This document shows, in pieces, positions 24,081 through 30,973 of a stretch of 30,973 nucleotides of DNA. The position numbers were made by a program, and so were the translations under genes. Under the pieces are notes generated by a model that made no database searches, was not told the DNA's origin, and saw nothing but the letters and a program-made list of their open reading frames with translations. Numbering within the stretch: the stretch's first letter is position 1; each line of letters opens with the position of its first letter. This DNA is from an uncultured Cocleimonas sp. (GTDB lineage Bacteria > Pseudomonadota > Gammaproteobacteria > Thiotrichales > Thiotrichaceae): NCBI GenBank assembly GCA_937974135.1, contig CALJIH010000166.1, forward strand, positions 1 through 30,973, in the 5' to 3' direction.

Positions 24081-25478
24081 ATGAACATTCATATTCTTGG
24101 AATCTGTGGAACCTTCATGGGTGGCATAGCGTTGCTCGCAAAAGAGTCTGGTGTCTCTGTGAGTGGTTCCGATGAAAACGTTTATCCGCCAATGAGTAAC
24201 TTGCTCGAAAATCAGGGTATAAACCTCCAACAAGGTTTCGAGATTGATCATCTGCAAGAAATCTCAACTGAAAATAACAGCCAAGTTGTGGTTGGTAATG
24301 TTATGTCTCGGGGCACAGAAGTGGTTGAATATACCCTCAACCAAAAGCTTCCCTATACCTCCGGCCCCAAGTGGTTATATGAAAACATCCTGAAAGATCG
24401 CTGGGTGTTGGCAGTTTCGGGTACTCATGGTAAGACAACTACAGCAAGTATATTGGCTTGGATACTAGAATATGCAGGTTTAAAACCTGGGTTTTTAATC
24501 GGTGGAGTCCCAGAGAATTTTGGATTGTCGGCTAGACTAGGTGATTCACCTTTTTTTGTGGTCGAAGCAGATGAATACGATACTGCCTTTTTCGATAAAC
24601 GCTCAAAATTTGTTCATTATCATCCGACAACCTTAATCGTTAATAATCTCGAATACGATCATGCCGATATATTTTCTGATCTGGATGCGATAAAAACCCA
24701 GTTCCATCATTTGCTTCGAATGATACCGGGTAAAGGTTTGGTGGTAACGAATGGTGAAGAACAAAACATAGACGATGTTATTGATAAAGGGTGTTGGACC
24801 CCACTTGAGAAATTCTCAGCGACTGACCAATCTGGAAAAATTCAAAACATTTCAGGTTGGAGTGTCAAATATATCAATCCTGATGGTAGTGAATTTGAAG
24901 TATTGTTTGATGGAGAACTGCAAGGTTGGGTGAGTTGGCCTTTATTAGGAAAACACAATGTGAGCAATGCTTTGGCGGCAATAGCTGCTGCTAGGCACGC
25001 GGGTGTTCCAGTAAAGCATGCGATTGATGCTTTGAGTGAATTTAAAGGCATAAAACGTCGTATGGAATTACGAGGTAAAGTTAATGACATCAGCGTGTAT
25101 GATGATTTTGCGCATCATCCCACAGCGATTGAAACAACCATTAAAGGCTTACGTGCAAATATAGGCGAAAGAAAAATTATAGCTGTATTAGAACCGCGTT
25201 CAAATACCATGCGCCTAGGTATACATAAAGAAACCTTGGCAAGTTCTTTAGATGAAGCAGATGAGGTTTTTTTGTTTCAACCTAAAGGTTTGGATTGGGA
25301 AATAGGGCATGTCTTAGATGCCTTAGCTAACAAATCAAGTTTGCATGATGATATTGATGATTTAGTGACTACACTTTGTCAGCAAGCAAATAGCGGCGAC
25401 CATATTTTGATTATGAGTAATGGTGGTTTTGGTGGTATACATGAGAAACTCCTCCAAGCACTCGAACACAAGGCTTAA
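24081..25478 (+). CDS. mpl: UDP-N-acetylmuramate:L-Ala-gamma-D-Glu-meso-DAP ligase
   Basis: This 465-residue Mur-ligase-family enzyme attaches the recovered murein tripeptide to UDP-MurNAc during cell-wall recycling. The N-terminus MNIHILGICGTFMGG is typical of Mpl. The ATP loop is SGTHGKTTT at about 113-121, and the VEADEYDTAFFDKRSKF and DDFAHHPTAI blocks distinguish Mpl from MurC. No ribosome site stands out before the ATG. ubiX follows after only 4 bases, a pairing known from Pseudomonas. Confidence 0.97.
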   Translation: MNIHILGICGTFMGGIALLAKESGVSVSGSDENVYPPMSNLLENQGINLQQGFEIDHLQEISTENNSQVVVGNVMSRGTEVVEYTLNQKLPYTSGPKWLYENILKDRWVLAVSGTHGKTTTASILAWILEYAGLKPGFLIGGVPENFGLSARLGDSPFFVVEADEYDTAFFDKRSKFVHYHPTTLIVNNLEYDHADIFSDLDAIKTQFHHLLRMIPGKGLVVTNGEEQNIDDVIDKGCWTPLEKFSATDQSGKIQNISGWSVKYINPDGSEFEVLFDGELQGWVSWPLLGKHNVSNALAAIAAARHAGVPVKHAIDALSEFKGIKRRMELRGKVNDISVYDDFAHHPTAIETTIKGLRANIGERKIIAVLEPRSNTMRLGIHKETLASSLDEADEVFLFQPKGLDWEIGHVLDALANKSSLHDDIDDLVTTLCQQANSGDHILIMSNGGFGGIHEKLLQALEHKA

Positions 25479-25482
25479 TAAA

Positions 25483-26103
25483 ATGGCTAATCAAAACAAG
25501 AGAATTACGTTAATTATGACTGGCGCATCAGGCGCGCAATACGGGATTCGTCTGCTTGAAGAATTAGTCAAAGCAAAGGTTGAGGTTTCATTATTACTCT
25601 CAAGACCGGCACAGTTGGTGATTAATACAGAAACCGAATACAAAGTACCTTCGCGTGCATCAGAGCTGGGAGCTTATTTTACCGATTTATTTAATGCTGC
25701 TCCTAATCAAATAAAGGCCTATGAACGCGAGCAATGGATGGCACCTATCGCCAGCGGCAGTGGTGTTGCCGATGCTACCGTGGTTTGTCCATGTACAACG
25801 GGTACGCTATCGGCAATAGCCGTTGGTAGTAGCAATAATCTTATCGAACGTGCTGCGGATGTGGCCATAAAAGAACGTAAGAAGTTAATTTTGGTAGTCC
25901 GTGAAACTCCATTTTCAGATATTCATCTAGAAAACATGTTGAAATTATCTCGTATGGACGTAGTGATTTTACCTGCAAACCCTGGTTTTTATCATAAACC
26001 TAAAACCTTAGAAGATATTGTTGATTTCATGGTCGCACGAATTCTTGAGCACTTAGATATTCAACAAGAAATATTACCCATGTGGGGTAGCGACGACTTT
26101 TGA
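25483..26103 (+). CDS. ubiX: Flavin prenyltransferase UbiX
   Basis: This 206-residue flavoprotein makes prenylated FMN for the UbiD decarboxylase of ubiquinone synthesis. The FMN-binding N-terminus TLIMTGASGAQYG is at about residues 9-21. IASGSGVADATVVCPCTTGT and LVVRETPFSDIHLENM are characteristic blocks. The frame is open 21 codons upstream inside the mpl end, but the ATG at 25483 gives the standard start and follows the mpl stop directly. ubiD is not in the window. A repeat copy lies 34 bases after the stop. Confidence 0.97.
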   Translation: MANQNKRITLIMTGASGAQYGIRLLEELVKAKVEVSLLLSRPAQLVINTETEYKVPSRASELGAYFTDLFNAAPNQIKAYEREQWMAPIASGSGVADATVVCPCTTGTLSAIAVGSSNNLIERAADVAIKERKKLILVVRETPFSDIHLENMLKLSRMDVVILPANPGFYHKPKTLEDIVDFMVARILEHLDIQQEILPMWGSDDF

Positions 26104-26137
26104 TAGAGGAATGGCAACTACCTGAAGAGTAAAGTTG

Positions 26138-26168
26138 AAAACCTGATAAAAGTAGGGGGGTGTCTTTT
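26138..26168 (-). repeat. Dispersed 31-bp element, copy 6
   Basis: The C-rich strand is on -, and the core (26148-26168) and GTTTT tail are exact. It lies between ubiX and the thioredoxin gene, both on +. It is the one copy after a stop codon whose C-rich strand is antisense to the preceding gene. The rest of the 201-bp gap holds a 6-bp GCTTGC/GCAAGC inverted repeat (26211-26232) and no clear promoter. Confidence 0.9.
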
Positions 26169-26304
26169 ATGAATATTCTATCCATAATGGGCTAATTATA
26201 TCCAGCCTTAGCTTGCTATTCATGGCGCAAGCACTTATATTCTCGACACTATTGTCTACACTCGATTGAAATCTTACAACAACACTTAAATACAGGAGCA
26301 CTCC

Positions 26305-26676
26305 GTGGCTACAGTTGATATTACAGCAGATAGTTTTGAAGAAACCATTGAAAAAAATGACATTGTTATTGTCGACTTTTGGGCAGAATGGTGTGGTCCT
26401 TGTAAATCATTTTCACCGATTTATGATGCGGTCTCAGAAAAGCATGACGACATCGTTTTTGGTAAAATAGATACCGAAGCAGAACAAGAATTATCAGGTC
26501 ATTTTCAGATTCGTTCGATTCCAACACTGATGATTTTCCGCGAGCAAGTGGTGCTATTTTCTCAAGCAGGAATGTTAAATGCAGAGCAACTGGAAGACGT
26601 GATCAGCAAAGTAAAATCTGTAGATATGGCTGAAGTTCATGCTGAAGTTGCTAAGCAGGAATCTGCTGAAGAATAA
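26305..26676 (+). CDS. Thioredoxin-family protein
   Basis: This 123-residue protein has the thioredoxin active site WCGPCK at about residues 31-36 and the cis-proline segment RSIPTLMIF. It has no signal peptide, so it acts in the cytoplasm as a disulfide reductase or related partner. It differs from classical TrxA by the QIRSIPTLMIFREQVVLFSQ stretch and by an acidic C-terminal extension of about 15 residues. It belongs to a separate thioredoxin group common in beta- and gammaproteobacteria. The start is GTG at 26305 with a CAGGAGCA ribosome site. It lies 30 bases before accA. Confidence 0.93.
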   Translation: MATVDITADSFEETIEKNDIVIVDFWAEWCGPCKSFSPIYDAVSEKHDDIVFGKIDTEAEQELSGHFQIRSIPTLMIFREQVVLFSQAGMLNAEQLEDVISKVKSVDMAEVHAEVAKQESAEE

Positions 26677-26706
26677 TCGACCTATAAAAACAGTTAAAAA
26701 AAAGAT

Positions 26707-27666
26707 ATGAATCCCGATTTTCTTGATTTTGAACAACCTATTGCTGAATTAGAAGCTAAGATTGATGAGCTAAGATACGTCAGTAGTTCAGACGTTGATG
26801 TGAATCTTGCTGATGAAGTTGAACGGCTAGAAAGCAAATGCAAGTCGTTAACTACTTCAATCTTCTCTAAATTGACGTCAAAGCAAATAGGTCAGTTAGC
26901 GCGTCACCCAAAACGACCTTATACATTCGATGTCGTCGACCGTATTTTTACTGATTTTCAGCAGTTACATGGTGATCGCACTTATGGCGATGATAAAGCC
27001 ATAATTGGTGGTATGGCACGTTTTGAAGGCAATCCCGTGATGGTGATTGGACATCAAAAAGGACGTGATACAAAAGAAAATATTAAACGTAATTTTGGGA
27101 TGCCGCGTCCTGAAGGTTACCGTAAAGCACTACGTATGATGAAGCTTGCTGAAAAGTTTCATTTGCCGGTAATTACGTTTGTCGATACACCAGGCGCCTA
27201 TCCTGGGATAGGTGCTGAAGAGCGTGGACAAAGTGAAGCAATTGCGCGTAACCTATTTGAAATGGCAAAACTACGAACCCCTATTATTGCAACGATTATG
27301 GGTGAAGGTGGCTCTGGTGGGGCACTGGCTATTGCCGTTGCAGACAGGGTGATGATGCTGCAATACAGTACCTATTCAGTGATTTCACCTGAAGGTTGTG
27401 CATCCATTTTGTGGAAAGATGCAGGCAAAGCATCTGATGCAGCAGAAGCACTAGGAATTACAGCCGAAAAACTAAGTAAGCTTGATTTGATCGATAAAAT
27501 TATTGATGAACCTTTAGGTGGTGCGCATCGTGATTATGATGCTGTGGCAAATAATATTCGTGAAGCGCTTAAGTCAAGTCTGCGAGAACTACGCGCTTTA
27601 AATACTGATCAATTGCTTGAAAAACGTTATCAAAAACTATTGGAATTTGGTCGGTTTGAATCTTGA
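26707..27666 (+). CDS. accA: Acetyl-CoA carboxylase carboxyltransferase subunit alpha
   Basis: This 319-residue alpha subunit pairs with AccD (18325-19287) to transfer carboxyl from biotin to acetyl-CoA. Conserved blocks include FDFEQPIAELEAKIDELR near the start, LHGDRTYGDDKAIIGG, the VDTPGAYPGIGAEERGQSEA block and GEGGSGGALAIAVADRV. The length equals the E. coli protein. The accA-tilS order is found in E. coli and Pseudomonas. The end of accA overlaps the start of tilS. Confidence 0.98.
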   Translation: MNPDFLDFEQPIAELEAKIDELRYVSSSDVDVNLADEVERLESKCKSLTTSIFSKLTSKQIGQLARHPKRPYTFDVVDRIFTDFQQLHGDRTYGDDKAIIGGMARFEGNPVMVIGHQKGRDTKENIKRNFGMPRPEGYRKALRMMKLAEKFHLPVITFVDTPGAYPGIGAEERGQSEAIARNLFEMAKLRTPIIATIMGEGGSGGALAIAVADRVMMLQYSTYSVISPEGCASILWKDAGKASDAAEALGITAEKLSKLDLIDKIIDEPLGGAHRDYDAVANNIREALKSSLRELRALNTDQLLEKRYQKLLEFGRFES

Positions 27667-29002
27667 GTTATCACCAAAAGTTTTACTGACTCAATTACAA
27701 TCAATACTCCTTCACTCGTACCCAAAAAATAAAGTTTCAACGATTAACATCTTAGTCGCCTATAGTGGCGGCTTAGATTCTCATGTTCTACTACATCTAC
27801 TTTCTCAATTATCAACACCTAATATAAATCTCAGGGCAATCTATGTTAATCATGGTTTGCAGGTTGAAGCGGGCGCATGGGCGCATCATTGTGAAAATAT
27901 CTGCGAAAGCTTAAACGTACCATTCCAAAGTATTGACCTAAATCTATCAGTTGCTAAAGGCGAGAGCACCGAAGAAGTTGCTAGGAAATTTCGCTATCAA
28001 GCGCTTGCTGATAATATTTTAGACGACGAAATTCTACTAACTGCCCACCATCAAAATGATCAAGCCGAAACCTTGTTATTACAACTCTTTAGGGGGGCAG
28101 GGGTGCAAGGTCTAGCTTCTATGCCAGTACTCAATAAGTTTAACGCAAGCAAAAATCTACACGTTCGTCCTTTATTAGGTTTTTCAAGAGAGGCGCTTGA
28201 AACTTACGCCAAAAAACATCATCTCCAGTTTGTTGAAGATCCCAGTAATCAAGATACTGCTTTTGATCGTAATTTTTTAAGACAAAAAATATTGCCCCAA
28301 CTTCGTGAACAGTGGTTAGGATTAGATAAAACAATTTCACGTGCTGCGAGTATTCAAGGTGAAACAAAAATTCTGTTAGATGAATATGCTGCTGAAGAGC
28401 TACCAAAAGTGCTCAGTAAAGAAGCCTATTTTGCCGAAAGTATAAACACACTCTCATTAGCACCTATTAATCTTTCTGCGTTAAAAGAATTAAGTCTAGC
28501 AAAACAACGTTTGGTAATGCGTTATTGGATCTCACAGCAAGGATTTAACAATCCATCTGATAAAAAACTGTCTCATATATTCAGTGATCTCATTGATGCT
28601 GGTGATGATAAACAACCATTAATTAAATGGACTGGAGTTGAGTTACGACGATATCAAGATTGCATTTATATTATGCATCCCCTATCGAAACACGATGTTA
28701 GCCAAGTTTTGGATTGGGATATTAAAGAATCTCTGCAGGTTAAATCGCTAGGAATCGTGCTTGAGCTAAAGCTACTTTCTGATGAAATAATGGAAGATTC
28801 AAAAAACGTTACGGTACGTTTTCGTCAAGGGGGCGAGAAAATTGATATTCCTAAAAGAGGTAGGATTAGTCTAAAAAATTTATTCCAAGAAAAAGAAGTG
28901 CCAACTTGGATTCGATCGCGATTGCCATTAATCTATGCAGACGATAAATTAGTAAAAATTGTCAATCTAGAAAACTATAAAAGACACCCCCCCACTTATT
29001 GA
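27656..29002 (+). CDS. tilS: tRNA(Ile)-lysidine synthase
   Basis: This enzyme adds lysidine to C34 of the CAU-anticodon isoleucine tRNA. The PP-loop SGGLDS appears in ILVAYSGGLDSHVLLHLL. A substrate-binding middle domain and the C-terminal TilS_C domain (VRFRQGGEKIDIP to LPLIYADDKLVKIV) follow. No ATG or GTG exists at the N-terminus. I choose TTG at 27656, inside the accA end, giving 448 residues; TTG at 27617 and 27647 are alternatives. The last codons (KRHPPTY) and the TGA lie inside repeat copy 7, so the repeat defines the C-terminus. Confidence 0.93.
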   Translation: MNLELSPKVLLTQLQSILLHSYPKNKVSTINILVAYSGGLDSHVLLHLLSQLSTPNINLRAIYVNHGLQVEAGAWAHHCENICESLNVPFQSIDLNLSVAKGESTEEVARKFRYQALADNILDDEILLTAHHQNDQAETLLLQLFRGAGVQGLASMPVLNKFNASKNLHVRPLLGFSREALETYAKKHHLQFVEDPSNQDTAFDRNFLRQKILPQLREQWLGLDKTISRAASIQGETKILLDEYAAEELPKVLSKEAYFAESINTLSLAPINLSALKELSLAKQRLVMRYWISQQGFNNPSDKKLSHIFSDLIDAGDDKQPLIKWTGVELRRYQDCIYIMHPLSKHDVSQVLDWDIKESLQVKSLGIVLELKLLSDEIMEDSKNVTVRFRQGGEKIDIPKRGRISLKNLFQEKEVPTWIRSRLPLIYADDKLVKIVNLENYKRHPPTY

Positions 29003-29009
29003 CGGTTTT
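28979..29009 (+). repeat. Dispersed 31-bp element, copy 7, inside the tilS 3' end
   Basis: The C-rich strand is on +. It has seven Cs (the usual T after the C-run is C) and one change in the TTTT arm; the GTTTT tail is intact. The first 21 bases are tilS codons, and the TGA stop (29000-29002) falls in the spacer. Confidence 0.88.
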
Positions 29010-29023
29010 GGTTTATATTTTAA

Positions 29024-29341
29024 ATGTTACACATCAGTTATCATTTTATCTTTCCAGCGATTCTAATCGCGCTATTATACCGAAAATCATGGAAACGAAG
29101 TTATCTCATTATCATGTCGACGATGTTGGTGGACCTCGATCATCTGTTAGCAAATCCTATTTATGATCCTACACGCTGTAGTATTGGGTTCCATCCTTTG
29201 CACACCGAAATACCCATCTTTATTTACCTATTATTATCCTTTTTTCCTAAAACGCGTTTGATTGGAATAGGCTTACTCATACATATGGCACTAGATTCAA
29301 TTGACTGCCAATTTACTAATGGCATTTGGTTTACAGTCTAA
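29024..29341 (+). CDS. DUF6122 family membrane protein
   Basis: This 105-residue protein looks like DUF6122: a hydrophobic N-terminal helix after LHISYHFIFP, then MLVDLDHLLANPIYDPTRC and SIGFHPLHT, then hydrophobic helices (IPIFIYLLLSFF, LIGIGLLIHMALDSIDC). His and Asp residues in LDHLL, FHPLH and HMALD recall metal-dependent membrane hydrolase folds, but no activity is known. The start is 21 bases after tilS without a ribosome site. I know the family mostly from Bacteroidetes, so it may have been acquired. It lies between repeat copies 7 and 8. Confidence 0.8.
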   Translation: MLHISYHFIFPAILIALLYRKSWKRSYLIIMSTMLVDLDHLLANPIYDPTRCSIGFHPLHTEIPIFIYLLLSFFPKTRLIGIGLLIHMALDSIDCQFTNGIWFTV

Positions 29342-29387
29342 TGGCCTTATTATTAATGTAATATCATTCTTAATATAAGATTATTCC

Positions 29388-29918
29388 ATGTATAAAGGAC
29401 AACATCTTTTTATAAAAAAAGCATCTGGGACATACACTCATCACGGTTTAGGCTTGAGTGATGACCGCGTTATCCATTATTCAGGACTGGCGAATGATTT
29501 TGTTACGGAAGGTGTTATCGAAGAAATTTCCATGGATGAATTCTGCGAAGGTAAGAAAGTTAATATCAAACCACATTTAGATCGTGCCTTTGACTTTGAA
29601 GAAACAATTATCAGAGCAGGCTTAAGACTAGGTGAAACTCAATACCACATATTACATAATAACTGTGAGCACTTTGTAGAATGGTGCATTACGGGTAAGC
29701 ACCAAAGTGATCAATCTACGCGAGGCAAGCTCCTTTACTCTGCAGGAATTGGTGCAAGAGCATTATGGGGTGCAAAAAACCCGCTTGGATTCGTCGCAGG
29801 TGCAGCAGCGGGATACGCTTATATTCATCACCAAGGTAAACAAAAAATTCCTGACTTCAAAGAATTAGAAGCCGAGTTTGAACGTATCATGGAAACAAAA
29901 GAGCGTTTAAGCTATTAA
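29388..29918 (+). CDS. LRAT-like (NlpC/P60 superfamily) acyltransferase-fold protein
   Basis: This 176-residue protein has the lecithin:retinol acyltransferase (LRAT/NC domain) pattern. A His in YTHHGLGLSDDRVIHYSG (residues 16-33) is followed by the catalytic Cys93 in HNNCEHFVEWC. Bacterial members are circularly permuted NlpC/P60-type thiol enzymes whose substrates are mostly unknown. A small-residue hydrophobic stretch near 130-145 (NPLGFVAGAAAGYAYI) may bind a membrane, and a charged helix ends the protein. No signal peptide is seen. The gene follows DUF6122 by 46 bases, and repeat copy 8 follows its stop. Confidence 0.82.
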   Translation: MYKGQHLFIKKASGTYTHHGLGLSDDRVIHYSGLANDFVTEGVIEEISMDEFCEGKKVNIKPHLDRAFDFEETIIRAGLRLGETQYHILHNNCEHFVEWCITGKHQSDQSTRGKLLYSAGIGARALWGAKNPLGFVAGAAAGYAYIHHQGKQKIPDFKELEAEFERIMETKERLSY

Positions 29919-29970
29919 AAAATATAAATATTGCCGAATATTAAGCATTAATATCTGCTTACTAACATAA

Positions 29971-30001
29971 AAAAGACACTCCCCCACTTTTAAGAGGTTT
30001 T
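29971..30001 (+). repeat. Dispersed 31-bp element, copy 8
   Basis: The C-rich strand is on +, with one T in the C-run (CACTCCCCCAC) and an exact GTTTT tail. It begins 52 bases after the LRAT-like gene and faces the same way as copy 7. Confidence 0.88.
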
Positions 30002-30192
30002 CAATCTCAATTATTTTTGTAGTGACATCACTTCTATTTATCACTTAAAAACTGGCATTGGCATATATACCAGTCATCAGTTATGACTAAAAAAGTGAAC
30101 CTGAATAAACAATAAACACACATATAGCGCTATTTTCTTCGTATTTTATGTGCAGTACCATTCATCTGATTGTCATTGATAAATGTTGATGT

Positions 30193-30224
30193 TTGACAGA
30201 AATACGGTACTCTTTGAGTATAAA
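30193..30224 (+). promoter_or_regulatory. Candidate promoter of the pilV-pilW operon
   Basis: A perfect TTGACA at 30193-30198 is followed by TATAAA at 30219-30224. The 20-base spacing is longer than ideal; a poorer -10 (GAGTAT) sits at 17 bases. The pilV leader would be about 115 bases. Confidence 0.35.
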
Positions 30225-30290
30225 TAAAAATAATTGGCATGGAACGCCTGTTTAAAGGTGTCTTAAACTACTAAAAATAATAAGACATAT

Positions 30291-30307
30291 ACAGCCCCCG
30301 CTGTTTT
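30291..30307 (+). terminator. Short hairpin with T-run in the pilV leader
   Basis: ACAGC (30291-30295) and GCTGT (30300-30304) pair around CCCC, followed by TTT. It lies 39 bases before the pilV ATG and could act as a weak terminator or attenuator; the stem is only 5 bp. Confidence 0.35.
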
Positions 30308-30345
30308 AGCTAGTAAATATTAAAAATAATAGAAAAGTTAATAAC

Positions 30346-30879
30346 ATGTTGATAATCAAGAACAAACAGAATGGTTTTTCCATGATCGAAGTTTTAGTCA
30401 GCCTTCTTGTGATAGGTGTTGGACTGCTAGGTCTGAGTGGATTACAGATAGCCTCTGTTAAAAGTACAGGAAACGCACATTCTCGAAATGTAGCGAGCAT
30501 GTTAGCGATGGAAATGTCAGACAGAATGAGGGCTAACAAGCAAGGAGTTATTGGAGATTTTTACGAAAACAATGTTGACTGCGCTACAAATGAAGCTACT
30601 CAATGTAATTCATCTACTGCTTTTTGCACCCCTGAACAAACAGCTAGATTTGATGTACAAGAAGTAATGTGTGGTGTTTTATATGGCGAAACAAAAGAAG
30701 GTGGTGTCGAGAATCTTTTAGTTGCTGGGACTATGCAAATTGAGAGCAACACCGGATGCCCCGATATCACAGACTCAAACAAACACAGAATCACTATTTC
30801 ATGGTCGGATAAAAAACTCGTTAATGACCAAGCGGATACAGATGAAAATCAAAGTATACAAGTTTGTGTAAACCCATAA
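30346..30879 (+). CDS. pilV: Type IV pilus minor pilin / modification protein PilV
   Basis: This 177-residue prepilin has a short basic leader ending in Gly (IKNKQNG) cut by PilD before FSMIEVLVSLLVIG. Glu5 of the mature protein is present for pilus assembly. SGLQIASVKSTGNAHSRNVA and MSDRMRANKQGV are typical PilV blocks. The C-terminal part has several Cys likely to form disulfides in the periplasm. PilV is a minor pilin of the initiating tip complex. pilW follows after 17 bases, the usual order; fimT/fimU is not upstream here. Confidence 0.93.
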   Translation: MLIIKNKQNGFSMIEVLVSLLVIGVGLLGLSGLQIASVKSTGNAHSRNVASMLAMEMSDRMRANKQGVIGDFYENNVDCATNEATQCNSSTAFCTPEQTARFDVQEVMCGVLYGETKEGGVENLLVAGTMQIESNTGCPDITDSNKHRITISWSDKKLVNDQADTDENQSIQVCVNP

Positions 30880-30896
30880 TTAAAATAAAAACTACT

Positions 30897-30973
30897 ATGA
30901 AAATAAAAAACCTAACAACCGTAAAAAACCAACTTGGTGTTTCTCTCATTGAATTAATGATTTCAATGGTAGT
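30897..30973 (+). CDS. pilW: Type IV pilus minor pilin PilW, N-terminal fragment
   Basis: The first 25 codons before the window edge encode a leader MKIKNLTTVKNQLG followed by VSLIELMISMV, a type IV prepilin cleavage site (after Gly) with Glu at mature position 5. Coming directly after pilV, this is most likely PilW. It was too short to judge further. Confidence 0.82.
   Translation, partial: MKIKNLTTVKNQLGVSLIELMISMV

Larger units (their letters stand above)
29919..30345. other. 427-bp AT-rich intergenic region before pilV
   Basis: No protein or tRNA gene is seen. The region holds repeat copy 8 (29971-30001), a candidate promoter (30193-30224) and a short GC hairpin (30291-30307). I found no sigma-54 -24/-12 pair with correct spacing. 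Confidence 0.6.

Noticed and set aside
262..30001. The eight short repeats as a CRISPR array or integron attC sites
   Set aside because: Copies are kilobases apart with no regular spacers, too short for attC sites, and no cas or integrase gene is present.
30050..30260. Sigma-54 promoter before pilV (TGGCAT near 30237)
   Set aside because: The GG-to-GC spacing is 8, not the required 10 bases.
30291..30307. AGCCCCCGCTGTTTT as a ninth repeat copy
   Set aside because: It has a C5 run and TTTT but lacks the invariant AAAAGACA at the right spacing; it is better read as a small hairpin.
1..30973. tRNA or rRNA genes, prophage or insertion-sequence genes
   Set aside because: No tRNA arm patterns, rRNA-like blocks, transposase or phage proteins were seen in the gaps or frames.

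Overview
The window is a gene-dense, AT-rich piece of a gammaproteobacterial chromosome. The evidence is gene content and order: phoH-ybeY-corC-lnt; maf diverging from yceD-rpmF-plsX-fabH; uvrC-pgsA; trpF-trpB-trpA-accD-folC-SPOR(dedD-like)-cvpA-purF; mpl-ubiX; accA-tilS; and minor pilin genes pilV-pilW. These blocks are familiar from E. coli and Pseudomonas, but here they are joined in other orders. I cannot name the genus. I see no tRNA, rRNA, CRISPR array, insertion sequence or prophage gene.

Layout. 1-204: 3' end of a YpfJ-type zinc metalloprotease gene. 449-5264 (+): phoH, ybeY, corC, lnt and a NIF3-like gene, for ribosome/RNA maintenance, envelope and lipoprotein maturation. 5292-5801 (-): an unrecognised secreted protein. 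5944-9607: maf (-) and the divergent yceD-rpmF-plsX-fabH group (+), coupling ribosomal protein and fatty-acid/phospholipid initiation. 9793-13089 (+): a family-5 uracil-DNA glycosylase, uvrC and pgsA. 13130-22075 (-): one long, tightly packed run from trpF down to purF and an L,D-transpeptidase-fold gene, covering tryptophan, malonyl-CoA, folate and purine synthesis. 22245-29341 (+): a DUF455 ferritin-like protein, mlaA, mpl, ubiX, a thioredoxin, accA, tilS and a DUF6122 membrane protein. 29388-29918 (+): an LRAT-like protein. 30346-30973 (+): pilV and the start of pilW.

The most unusual feature is a dispersed short repeat. Eight copies of a 31-bp ungapped element occur, with the pattern AAAAGACA-C6-TACTTTT-N5-GTTTT on one strand. 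Elements start at 262, 9658, 13099, 18268, 22166, 26138, 28979 and 29971. Four copies face each way. Seven lie between genes, and one forms the last codons and the stop of tilS. Most copies begin 0-53 bases after a stop codon, and many coincide with joints between conserved gene blocks. Two same-direction copies bracket the DUF6122 and LRAT genes. I do not recognise this family.

Smaller points are two likely TTG starts (phoH, tilS), three likely GTG starts (pgsA, trpB, the thioredoxin), a promoter so close to yceD that its mRNA is probably leaderless, an acidic tail on ribosomal protein L32, and an L,D-transpeptidase-fold protein without a visible signal peptide that is translationally coupled to purF.
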